The notes beneath the pieces are model-generated. The model did not search any database. It saw only the letters and a program-made list of their open reading frames with translations, and was not told where the DNA came from. Of a stretch of DNA of 64,000 bases, positions 47,648 through 58,649 are shown one piece after another (position 1 is the first letter of the stretch; each line of letters starts with the position of its first letter). A program made the translations under genes and the position numbers. Source of the stretch: Punica granatum (taxonomy: Eukaryota; Streptophyta; Magnoliopsida; Myrtales; Lythraceae); NCBI RefSeq assembly GCF_007655135.1, contig NC_045127.1, positions 41,923,538-41,987,537 on the forward strand. The letters are read 5' to 3'.

Positions 47648-47965
47648 TTTGAGCCTTAATCTTAGCTTTGTTGACGGACGGAGAACCCACCCAAGAAAGA
47701 ACTATTTGGAGGCTTTTTTGCTCTGCTCGTTTATCATATGAATGAATTAACAGTAAGGAAAGAGAGAAGCAGCCAAAAAGTAAAATAGTGAAAATCCTTA
47801 CTACATTTTATTTGCGCTAGTTTCAGATCATCGGATTGATTTTGCATTACATTTTCAGTACCGGAAAATCCTTACTCGGCTATATCTGCATGTATTATTA
47901 TGTTAAATTAAGGGTTTTTATACATATAATGCAAGTGTACTGTGGATTCCTGCCTAAAAATCGAA

Positions 47966-48078
47966 GGTATTTTGGCACAAACTCCTTTGGTTCTTGGGTC
48001 ATGTACCGCGCTTCTCCTTCATTTCTTGGCTTGTTGTACTGGATATATTGAGCACCAAATCAAGATTGGCAAATTGGG
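47966..48078 (+). pseudogene. Older LINE, zf-RVT part, left half of a split copy
   Basis: The plus strand reads GHVPRFSFISWLVVLDILST followed by KSRLANW, the start of a zf-RVT domain. It stops at 48078 where the 6.35 kb LINE begins. The domain resumes at 54429. Confidence 0.7.
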
Positions 48079-48589
48079 ACTTTTCATGTGTCCACATGTC
48101 TTTTCTCTCTTCAATTGAGAGCTTCTCTCTCCTCTCTTCCCTCAGTTGGAAGCTTTGTTCTTTGTTCTTTGTTCTTTGTTCTTTGCTCTTCATTCTTCCA
48201 TTCCCCTACTCCTCTTCTTCTCTGATGCGATGCCAGAACTCATCTGCACAATCAAGAAAGAAAATTCAAGTCTTCTGCAAACATTCAATACAAGGATAGA
48301 TCAAAAGCGCGCAGATAAGCTCTAAACGCTAAACTAATGCAAGAAGCAGCAGATCATTTCAACACTTATGAACCCCAGCTACCCCATCTCAACTCACCCT
48401 TGCTTCCTGACAGAAAGCAAAACAACAGCAAGGAAAACTTCATTGCCATTACACCCACAACCACCAAAGTGTACTTACTCTTGATGACGCTCTCCTCAAT
48501 CCTGCACTTACAGCACCCCTCACCTCTACCAGTTCAAACCAAAAACAAGCAACCGCATTATCCATTAGCTCCCCCCATAGTTTCCACTT

Positions 48590-50312
48590 AGGTTACCCCA
48601 CCGCAGGATACCCCACCACCCCTAATGGAACCCATAGAGCTCGATGATTCACTCGCTGAGATCTTCAGCAATCAGATGTCAGTGACCCAAAACCAAGAAA
48701 TTCTCGACCTAAATGAAAATGAAGAATGAGCTCTGGAAGAAATACCTTTAACCCTTCTCATCAAGCCATTTGGCTTCAAACCACCGCCCACAAAAGCCAT
48801 CATTCTTTGTCTCCTACAAGCATGGAACATTAAAAGGGGCGTCACGATTGCACCGAAGAAGTATTCTGATGAAATCCTAGTCTGCCTATTCAGAGATAAG
48901 AGAGATATACTTTATGTGGAAAAGGAACGAGCTTGGTCGATTCTAGGAGCACACATGATGATAGCTCGTTGAGATAAAAGATTCTCACTAGAAGAAATCA
49001 CATTCGACACGGTCACTTTCTGGATCCAAACTAGAGCCCCCCCCCCCAAAATGCTCTCACCAAGAAACATTACCAAACTGGCAGAAAAGGCAGGGAAGGT
49101 TGTAGAAATTGACTGGAATGACACCCCGACCCTCCCAAAATAGTATGTCACACTGTGAACTTTGGTCAGAGTCCTGGTTGCAACACCACTATGCCCTTGC
49201 AAACTGATCAATAGGAAGAATGGAACTCCAACTTGGGTCTATTTCAAATATGAACACCTAAAAACTTTATGTTATGATTGCGGCATACTGGGCCACGAAC
49301 AGGGTCACTGCGCGTCGGAGACACCAGGGCCTCCAAACCTATACAGCCCGTGGCTCAGATTTAACAACCAAATAAACCTCCCACCACCGCAGACCATCAC
49401 AACACCGTCGCCACCAGAGCCCACCCCGCCTCTCTACTACCCAGAACCAGACTTCCCCTCCCTAACCAGCTACAGCAGCACCAGTCCCCAAAAATTGAGG
49501 CACGGAGTCAAACTCAATCAATCCGGCGGAAAGGTAGCTCTGAGCAATGACAATGACAACTCACTGCAAACTCAAGCTACAAGGGGAAGGTCAACTCACC
49601 AGACAAAATTCTTACCGTTGCAGGCTCGAAAGAGAAAGAAGAGGACAGCGAGGACATGAGCTTCCTACGCCGATCCCATGGAGCTCCCAGCTTTTCCACA
49701 CGGGGGGAAAGGGCCTCACGCAAGGCTGTTAGAGCCTTCTGCCTCTCCACAGACGACCTCTATTGGGGCATCATTGATGAGCAAGCCCAAGTTGAAGCCC
49801 AACTTCAAGCGACGGCCTAATTCGGATATAGCCTAAACCCGCACCGAATTGCAACCCAACTCGAATCGCTGCCCAACCAACTCCAGAGCCCACTGCCCCA
49901 TCGAAGCCTAGTTCACGCCTACCAGTGAGCAAGGCCTAAAGCGCTCAAAAGCCCAGCCTCATATGACGGCCCTGAGCAAAATTATTCGATCCAAAGTATG
50001 CAAGACGAAATGTTGATCACCATTACAAGAAGGAAAAGGAAAAATGAGATACCCCTGGAAAATTTCTTAAAGCTCTTAGTTCTTTATTCCAGGGCTTTTA
50101 ATAAAATGGCCAAGACCATAGGAGAAGAGGCGCAAGGAGACTGGCACTCAATGCAAAAAATAGATGCCGATGAGGAACATTATCAAAACCCCTGATAGAT
50201 GGAGCCTCAGAATATGCTTCAACAGGGAACCCAACTCTACATAGATGAGATGGAAGAAGAAGTCCATCCCGATGAAGTCCAAATGACCGAGGAGGCGGGC
50301 CTAATCAAGGCC
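48590..50312 (+). pseudogene. LINE ORF1 (DUF4283-like plus zinc knuckle), broken
   Basis: The N-terminal part reads LIKPFGFKPPPTKAI ... LQAWNIKRGVTIAPKKYSDE ... FRDKRDILYVEKERAWSILG, which is the DUF4283 layout. A CCHC knuckle (CYDCGILGHEQGHC, 49270-49311) and a Pro-rich C-terminus follow. It would bind element RNA. Stops near 48727, 48972, 49141 and 49158 and later shifts break it; the piece 49162-49659 is the longest open stretch. The start codon is uncertain. Confidence 0.7.
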
Positions 50313-50323
50313 CCAAGGTAGCC

Positions 50324-53300
50324 ATGAGTCTACTTGCCTGGAATTGTCGGGGCATAAGAGGAGAACCGACGATTCGAGTTCTACGTCTCCTCGTACGAAA
50401 GCACCGACCTAGTATAATATTTCTTTCATAAACTAAATCCAGCTCCAGGCACTGCAATAAAATAGCACAACGGTGCAATATCGGTGGCATCTTCACTGTC
50501 GATTCCTCAAATGTAACGGGTGGCTTATGCCTTCTCTGGAATACCTAATTACAAGTAACCATTCATAAATCTTCTCCATATTATATCCATGCAACTATTG
50601 AACATCATGTTTTGTTTGCCTCTTGGATACTCACTGCGGTATATGGTCCCCCTTTTTTGCATGCAAAACCAGTATTCTAGGCTGAATTGACTGATATTGC
50701 AAATACAATTGATAAACCGTGGTTGATTGTGGGTGACTTTAATGAAATATGTTCTGCATCTAATAAGTTAGGAGCTCATAATTTTGATTCATCTTTTTGT
50801 TCCTTCCTTGATACCTTTCTTAGCCAATCGAGTTGCATTGATTTGGGTTTCACTAGAAACCCATTTACTTGGTGTAATAAGAGAATGGGGCTAGCTCCTA
50901 TAAGACAACGCCTTGACAGAGCATTAGCCAATGATGACTGGGGAACTACCTTTCCAAGGGCAGGGGTATTTCACCTCCTCAAATCCGATCCGACCACAAT
51001 CCCATTTTCCTAAAATTGTGGATGGAATCTTCAAACAAGCCCAAACCCTTTAGATTTGAGGAAGCATGAGTCCGAGACCACTCTAGTACTACCATTATTA
51101 AAAATGCGTGGAGTAAATTTGTGTCGTGATTGAAGGCTTTTCAACTCTCCTCCAAAATCAAAATTGTCAAAACCGACCTCAGGAAGTGGAATAAAGAAGT
51201 GTTTGGATTTTGCAATACTAACATTGCAGGGATCATGAAGAAAATCGAAGAAATCCAAATAAAACATACTACACCTGAAACCAAAGAGGAAGAGGAGAAA
51301 CTCATCGCAGAACTTGAAGAAAATCTACTGAGAAATGATCTTATATGGCGCCAAAAATCGAGGGAGCTATGGCTGAAACATGGAGACAAAAACTCCAAAT
51401 TTTTTCACCTCTCAACAATCATCCGACGCAAATCAAACCACATAGTTACCATCAAGGACGATAACGGAGAATGGTGCCAAGACCAAGACGGAATAGGCAA
51501 TTACTTCCTAAAGAACTTCCGGGATCTCTTCACCACTTCCCAGCCAACAATACCATAAGACATGGAAGGCCTAATAAACCAAACCATCACAGAAACAGAG
51601 AACGAAAGACTAATCCAAATTTCAAATGACAAGGAAATCCTGACAGCCTTGCATTCCATTCCGAGCCTAAAAGTGTCGGGGCCAGATGGAGTCCTCTCCT
51701 TGTTCTACGAGCACTATGGAGAAACTGTTAAGCCTCTACTGCTTTCAGCAATAAAGAGCTTCTTCAGCTCGGGCTTCTTCCTTAAGGAGTGGAACAATAC
51801 TTTTATTTGCCTCACCCAAAAGCCCAACGAGCTTCCACCTTCAAAGACTTTAGACTCATCAGTCTATGCAATGTATGCTACAAGGTTATCTAAAAAATCA
51901 TTGCAAACAGACTTAAACTTTTGCTCGACAAGATCATCTCCCCAAATCAAATCTTTTTTATCGAAGGAACATGGATCAATGAAAATGGACTACCTGCATA
52001 AGAAATACTCCACACAATGAAGAAGACAAAAGCACATAGATGTTAGATTGGCATGAAAATCGACTTTATGAAGACTTTTAACAGGCTAGAATGGAGCTTC
52101 ATTATTAAGATCCTGGAAAAACTCGGATTCCACTCAACTTCATATCCTGGATCTGCCAATGCATTTCCACATCCACATTCTCAATATTACTTAATGGCTC
52201 GTCGCATGGCCATTTCTCACCATCGAGAGGTATAAGACAGGGAGATCCTATTTCACCCTATATGTTTGCAATATCAATGGAAATTTTGTCTCGACTCCTC
52301 TACAGAGCTAAAGCTAACGAAGACATCAAGGGCATCCAGATAAGTAGGGGAGGACTACAAATTTCTCATTTAATATTTGCAGATGACCTTCTCGTTCTCT
52401 TAAAAGCAACAAAAGCAAACATCAGAAGCGTAAAGGGCATACTCGACAAATTCTACTCCTGGTCAGGTCAAGAAGTCAATTGCTTTAAATCGGGCCTTTT
52501 CTTCTCCAAGAATACCCCGACAGATACGAGAAGAAATGCAAAAGCCATCCTTGGCATGAGTAAACTAAAGGACAACGCCAAATACCTGGGGAACCCGCTG
52601 TTCATCAAAAGAAAACGAAAGGAATCCTTCCAATTCATCATTGACAATATTAAAAGCAAATTGGCTTTTTGGAAGGCAAAAGTACTTTCTTGGGCGGGAA
52701 TAGCTACCTTGATTAATTCGGTGATCAACAATACCCCCATCTACACCATGTCATTGTTCAGGCTACCAAAATCTACTTTGAACTCCATTGACAAAGTGAC
52801 AAAAGGATTATGGTGGGGCACAACAAAAGAAGAAGGAAGCTATTATTCCCCCAAGAACTGGGACACCATCTGCCAACCAAAATCAAAAGGAGGCTTGGGA
52901 TTTTGTAGGGCTGAAGACTCAAACAAGGCAATACTTTCCAAAACAGCTTGGGCTTTTACAAGAACCAACAATAGCTTCGTTGGCAGAGCTGTGAAGGCAA
53001 AATACGGTAATTTCTTAGACTCATTCAGCCGTACCTCCCCATCGCCGATTTAGAAAGGACTCCAATGGTGCAAGGACACCATCCAGGTAAGCACATGCTT
53101 CACGGTAGGTAATAGCTCATCCATCTCAGTCTGCGCGTGACCCATGGATCCCAGGTATGCAAGATCGTAAGCCATCTCCTAATTTAAATATAGCCCCTAA
53201 CCCGAAGCTAAAGGTACGCGATCTAATGCTATTCCACCCAAAGAGATGGAACATCCCATTACTCACAAACCTCTTCGAGCAAAGCACAGCGGAGAGAGTA

Positions 53301-54395
53301 CTCAGAATCCACCTAGCCCAAGAAGACGAAGCAACATGGACGCCAAAGACATCAGGGAAGCACTCAGTCAAATCCTTCTATCTCATAGATCAGCAACATA
53401 GATTCCAAAACAACAATGGAACTGTGTAGAAAGCTATTTGGAATCTGAAAATCCATGAACGTTTCAAACTCCATCTTTGGAGAATTGCCAGTGAATGACT
53501 CCCCTAATTTTGTGAAGAGAACACCCCGTGTCCTCTTTGCCGAACCAGTTCCAATAAACTTGATTATCTCTACAGAGATTGTATCTTTTATCGTGTAGCT
53601 TAGAGGGAATCACCTTGGGATCTACAGTCAAGTGTTATCCCATGTACATCCGCCAAGGATTTGTCAAACTTCATTGCTTGCTCGCAAAAAGCATTGCTTG
53701 CTAATATCCCTGATAAGACCAGCTTCTCCTTATATGCAGCCATTACTCTTTATCAATTGTGGAACTCACGAAATGATGTCTTGCATGCAGGAAAACCAGG
53801 TGACCTCTACAAAACCATCAAAAAAATCAAAACCTGCTTCATGGAGCACAACAAAAGGGGACGCAACTTGGAGAAGCAAGAAGGGAGCCCAACCACATCT
53901 ACACTACAACTCAAACCTGCACAAGAACCCACAGGACCCGATTGGAGCATCATCAACACAGATGCTTCTTGGAACAGTAGTAGATCATGTCTATCAGGTG
54001 TCCCACAACACCCGAACAGTCCCCCAATCCTATCTCGGTTCCAAATTTCATAGGACGACAAGCCACTCCAGGTAGAGGCCCGAGCAGCTCTCATTGCTCT
54101 GACAATAGCGACAGATAGAGAATCATCAAATATTTGGCTCCGTTGTGATGCCCTAATTCTAGTTGAAGCCATTTTGTACCCACGTAGCTCTCCGTGGGAA
54201 ATTAGGAGCTTAGTTTAGGATATTATCTCTACTCTTAATCGTTTTTCGGTTTGGATTTGTTCATGGATTTCAAGGTCTGATAATTCACTTGCCCATGACC
54301 TTGGCCAATTTGGTGCAAGATCAAATTTTACCTCGCTGTGTATCTTCCAAGGGTATCCGAACTTGAATTCTGATGTAGACGTCTCTACTCATTAA
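50324..54395 (+). pseudogene. LINE ORF2 (endonuclease, reverse transcriptase, RNase H), broken
   Basis: It starts at ATG 50324 with MSLLAWNCRG, the usual opening of plant L1 ORF2. The endonuclease domain is seen through GDFNEI (near 50728) and RQRLDRAL. Reverse transcriptase runs from about 51600 to 52500 with SGPDG, a [10 protein letters not shown] block and the catalytic FADD (52375-52386). Then come the [24 protein letters not shown] segment (52570-52720), a zinc-binding region (about 53400-53600) and RNase H (NTDASW near 53960, ending at TAA 54393). Frameshifts lie near 51840-52050 and 52090-52260, with stops near 50429, 50547, 51012, 51556, 53053 and elsewhere. Confidence 0.85.
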
Positions 54396-54428
54396 TAATA
54401 TTTTATTTTATTCAGCTAAAAAAAAAAG

Positions 54429-54795
54429 ATTGGCAAATTGGGGCAGCTTGAATTCTCCTCCTAGTTGAGATTTATGTTCAGCTAATAGAGAAACAAGAGA
54501 GCATATTTTCTTTAGCTGCAATTTCTCTGAAACAGTTTGGGAGCATATTCTCTCTTTTCTTGGTATTGAGAGATCTGCAAGAGGATGGACAGTTATATTG
54601 CAGATTGCTGCTAACTTGAAAGGGAGATCATTGGCTACCATCACCAAGAAATTATTATGGACAACTTATGTCTGTTATATTTGGCGAGAAAAGAATAATA
54701 GAGTATTTAAGAAGAAATCCTCATTTATTGAAGCTATTGCCCGATAAATTATCCAGTGTGAGGGAGAGGTGAAATTGTCAGAGCTTGTATAGGCT
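54429..54795 (+). pseudogene. Older LINE, zf-RVT part, right half of a split copy
   Basis: Reads RLANWGSLNSPPS, then REHIFFSCNFSETVWEHILS, and TTYVCYIWREKNNRVFKKKS: the remainder of the zf-RVT domain begun at 47966-48078. Joined across the target duplication the two halves give the expected domain order. Confidence 0.75.
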
Positions 54796-54901
54796 TTTTC
54801 CCTTATTGATCCCAGTTTCTTTTTGTTAAACTAGAATTCCAATGAACTTATGTATAGTTTTATGTATATGGTGGAATGATAGATAGACATTTATGGGGAC
54901 A

Positions 54902-54952
54902 AAAAAGAAGAAGAAGAAAAGGAAGAAGAAGAAGAAGTAGTAGTAGTAGTAT
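54902..54952. repeat. (AAG)n/(TAG)n microsatellite
   Basis: A run of aag units passes into five tag units. It lies between the LINE relic and the right-hand retrotransposon LTR. Confidence 0.8.
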
Positions 54953-55069
54953 GGATTCCATAGTTATTGATGTAAATCCTTATTTGCTGCTAACAAGTCT
55001 CTTGGTACCAATAAAGCAGCCGATGATTCACATATATCATCGATTGATCAGTACGTCTTGCAACCCACT

Positions 55070-57742
55070 TGTGCGCACCCGAATTTCGTCTCGTTGGGGC
55101 ACGCATGCGCGCGCCTATGCAACGCGGCTTGGGCGTGTCCACCTTCCCGGGGACGCGCGACGGACGCACGTGAGAAGGAGTCGCCACTTGCCATTTTACG
55201 ACCCGAAGGTCAAGGGCCGGCAAGTTACCCGGGTCTAGGGGTACGGGGTACACCTAAGATGCTAAGGCAATGGTCTGTACGGAATCGAAAATTCCGAATT
55301 CGGGGGTTCTATTACGTGTGGGCCTATATCCCACACGCCCTTTCGGTACTCTAGCTTGTCTAGGCTTGCCATTTTAATTTAATTACCGCTTTATTAAGTT
55401 CCGCTCATCTTATGCGTTTTGACACCGTAAATTCGAAGAAACACTCTGACCGTCCACTCTCCGACCGGGATTTTACATGAATATATGTATAATATAAAAC
55501 CTTACATTGTTCTCTCAAATAAATAAAAGACAAACTACAATGACTAAATCCCGGTCGATTCGCATTCGGCCATGATTTCACTCATGCTCACCTTATAGTT
55601 TGGAAAAGACCGGAAATTAAATTAAACGCGCACCCGGCGTATGGGGGTATTGGATCCCGTGATCGACGGTTATGGGCGTTGGACCCAGTGTGAATCGAGT
55701 CCTAAGAGATCAGGCTCGATCCGCATAACAATCAAGTGCAAAAGATGTAACAAGCAATCTCAAATAAACAATTAATGGGGTTTTGTTATCGCCGAATTTA
55801 CGTGAATTAACTTATTATTACCCGAGGTATCTTGGCATACAAATCCTACCTTAAAACAAGCAAAAAGGGGTGATGGATAGGGTATATAGCATCCGGCATT
55901 ATTTTAACGGACCCGACAGACGTGATGTCCATAGTCAACTCTCGAATGTGTGGGTTGTTTTTAGATTATTTTATATCGTGACAATATGACTTTTACAGAT
56001 TAAAAGTATTTTCACCTAAAACCCAAAAAACCTAACCCTCTAATTGACTATTGTCCATGTTTGATTTAAGCCGAGTTTGTGATTAATTTGTTTTCCCATG
56101 TTTTGACCAATTCTATGCACAAACCTACGCTAGGATCACGGCAGAACAATAACCGGTAATCATGCTCTTGAATCGGTAAATATGTGTGTGCATGAAAATC
56201 AAGATTACGTTGTACGTATCTCGGTGCTTTTGAAATTGTGAATTTTGAAAAGGGCATGACTAACAGTTCTTGAACTGTCGACGCAATTACAAATTATTAA
56301 TCAATTCGTGCAATCCAATTAAAGAAATCAAGTGATTTAATTTAGCCAAATTTAACGTCCCGATTAACCCGTATGTAGAATTTTAGGTTAATTAAAAACT
56401 TGCCGAATGCTTTAGTCTGCGGATTTCGAGCCGTCGAGATAGCCATTAGTTGACCGCCCGATAAACTCTAATTTCCGACATGGTCACATAATTACAAAAA
56501 TGAAATATTAAAATGGGGCACATGCATTGTCGGTGGGTGATCCAAGTAGAAAAGGGCCGGATATTTTAAAAAATATCCAGGGGACTGAATTGAACGATTT
56601 TAAAAGAGCAGGGACTGATTTGAAAATTCTAAAAAATTGGGAACTGATCTGGAAATTCTAAAAAATGGGGACTGTGTAAAAAAAATTACTGAAAATGTCC
56701 TAGGACTTATTTGAAATGAATTTGAAAATCGGGACTGAACTGAAAACTAAAAAAAATGACCCCAGGACTAAACTAAAACAACTCGAAAAGTTCCTAGGGA
56801 TTCTTGAAAAAATTATGGGAATTCCAGGGCTGATTGGAAAATAGTAAAATGACTGGAACTTTATTGAAAAGAATTTTTGAAATTCGGGGCAGATCTAAAA
56901 AGGGTGAAAAATGGCCCCGGGAATAAACTGAAACAACTTGAAAAGTTCTTTGGGATGCAGGACAATCGGGTCGGATCGGGCTAACCCGCTCGAAGGAGAA
57001 ACCGCCCGGAAGAGCGCTGGGCCGGACTCGGCGCGTTGGGCCGAATGGACTTGGGCTGGGCCTGCGAAGAAAGAGAAATGGGCCGAGGCCCGTTAGCTGG
57101 CGGTCGGGATCTAAGGAGGACGGCAGCGATAGGGTCGCGGGCGGCGGTTCTCGCCCCTGGACGCCGCGATGACGGCACGAGAGGGCGCGGGAGATGGCTC
57201 TGGACACCGCCGATGCTTCGCCGTGGTCGATCGGGACCTCACCGGCGCTTAATCAGTCGGAATCGGGGGGGGACTTGCGGTTTTCCGGCGAATGTTCTGA
57301 GTTCTCCGATATCCAAATTGGCCCAAATCGATAGCAAAATTTCCGTTTCTTCTTACTGGGTCGTGTTCTCCCCCTCCCGAATCCCCTTTCTGTTTATTTT
57401 GATTTCAATTTCCTCCGCTTTCCGTTAAGATTTCGGCTGATTTGGCGGAAATCGCGATTTCGCGATTTGAGGGCTTTCTGGGCCGGCGGGAATGACGGGC
57501 AGCTGGCGAGCGCTGCCCGGCCCTGCCCGAGTCCCTTTTTTTTTTTTTTTAAATGCCGGCGGTCACGGGCAGCCGGTCAATGCTGCCCGGCTTGCCCGGC
57601 CCTGCCCGAATCTTCTTTTTTTTAATACATATATAATTTAATTTAATTAAAATTAATTAATTATTTTTAAGAAAATGTGATAAATTAGGAAATGACAATT
57701 TTGCCCCCCTCGGAGCCGATGGACCGAAATTAGGTGCTGACA
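55070..57742 (-). repeat. 3' LTR of the right Tat/Ogre-type element
   Basis: The plus-strand edges are TGTGCGCACCCGAATTTCG and GAAATTAGGTGCTGACA, giving TG...CA. The first 620 bp match 5257-6060. Internal features are about ten loose repeats of a gggactgaattgaaaa-type unit (56575-56955), a GC-rich block (56960-57300) and a duplicated block of roughly 75 bp rich in gggcagc/gctgcccgg words (57485-57615). The chance frames in the GC-rich part are not genes. Confidence 0.75.
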
Positions 57743-57758
57743 GCTTGCCCCTCTTTGG
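57743..57758 (-). other. Polypurine tract next to the 3' LTR
   Basis: The minus strand reads CCAAAGAGGGGCAAGC immediately before the LTR edge TGTCAGCACC. This is where the plus-strand primer for retroelement replication sits. It confirms that 55070-57742 is a 3' LTR of a minus-strand element. Confidence 0.7.
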
Positions 57759-57894
57759 TTACGTGCTAGAATAGAGGGTGCAGCCAAAGACTATAAGAAG
57801 CACCTCGTTTGGTCCTGGCGACTGTTTGGCAATTCTCCTCGTTTTTGCTAATATGTGACCCTGTTGCGAAAATAGTAAAACCATAAATTAGTAA

Positions 57895-58640
57895 ATGTGG
57901 ACGCATACTTGAAAGACATTAAGTGAGGACACGAAGTCCAAAAAGTAGTAAATGCGGACACGAAGTCTAGAATGCAATGAATGTGGACACGAAGTCCAAA
58001 ATGCAATAGATGCGGACGCGAAGTCCAAAATGTAGTGAATGCGGACACGAAGTTTGGAAAGCAGTAAATGAGGACACGAAGTCCGGAATGCAATGAATGT
58101 GGACACGGAGTCCAAAATGCAATAGATGCGGACTCGAAGTCCAAAATGCAGTGAATGCAGATACGAAGTCCGGAAAGCAATAAATGAGGACCCGAAGTCC
58201 GGAATGCAGTAGACTCGGACACGAAGTCCGGAATGCAATGAATGTGGACACGAAGTCCAAAATGCAGTAGATGCGGACGCGAAATCCAAAATGCAGTGAA
58301 TGCGGACACGAAGTCCGGAAAACGGTAAATGAGGACACGAAGTCCGGAATGCAATAGACACGGACACGAAGTCCGGAATGCAATGAATGTGGACAAGAAG
58401 TCCAAAATGCAGTAAAGATGCGGACGCGAAGTCCGAAAAGCGGTAAAGATGGACACGAAGTCCTGGACGCGAAGTCCGAAAAGCGATAAAGATGGACGCG
58501 AAATCCGAAAAGCGGTAAAGATGGACGCGAAGTCCGAAAAGCAGTAAAGATGGACGCGAAGTCCAAAAAGCAGTAAAGATGGACGCGAAGTCCGAAAAGC
58601 AGTAAAGATGGACACGAAGTGCAGAAAGCAGTAAAGGTGG
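57895..58640. repeat. Tandem array 1: about 25 units of 29-30 bp
   Basis: Consensus unit ggacacgaagtccgaaaagc followed by agtaaatga or agtaaagat. Each unit has GGAC and GTCC arms around a 5-base loop. Units at the right side (58420-58620) are most alike; those on the left vary at aaaatgcaatgaatgt-type tails. Because the unit length is not a multiple of three and lacks stops on the minus strand, all three minus frames stay open for 230-294 codons; these are not real proteins. Confidence 0.9.
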
Positions 58641-58649
58641 GCATGATGC

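Larger units (their letters stand above)
48079..54426 (+). mobile_element. Near full-length LINE (L1 type), 6.35 kb
   Basis: Flanked by a 17-bp target duplication, aagattggcaaattggg (48062-48078 and 54427-54443), and ending in an A-run (54418-54428) after ttattttattcagct. It holds a leader with ttctttg repeats (48148-48190), ORF1 with a zinc knuckle, and ORF2 with endonuclease, reverse transcriptase, zinc-binding and RNase H domains. Both ORFs carry stops and shifts, so the copy is dead, but its structure from end to end is preserved. Confidence 0.88.

Noticed and set aside
56794..57428. Arg/Pro-rich frames of 130-137 codons on both strands
   Set aside because: They lie inside the GC-rich part of the LTR; both strands are open and no domain is present.
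57895..58640. CRISPR-like array (29-bp regular repeats)
   Set aside because: The units are contiguous tandem repeats without spacers, in a plant retrotransposon.
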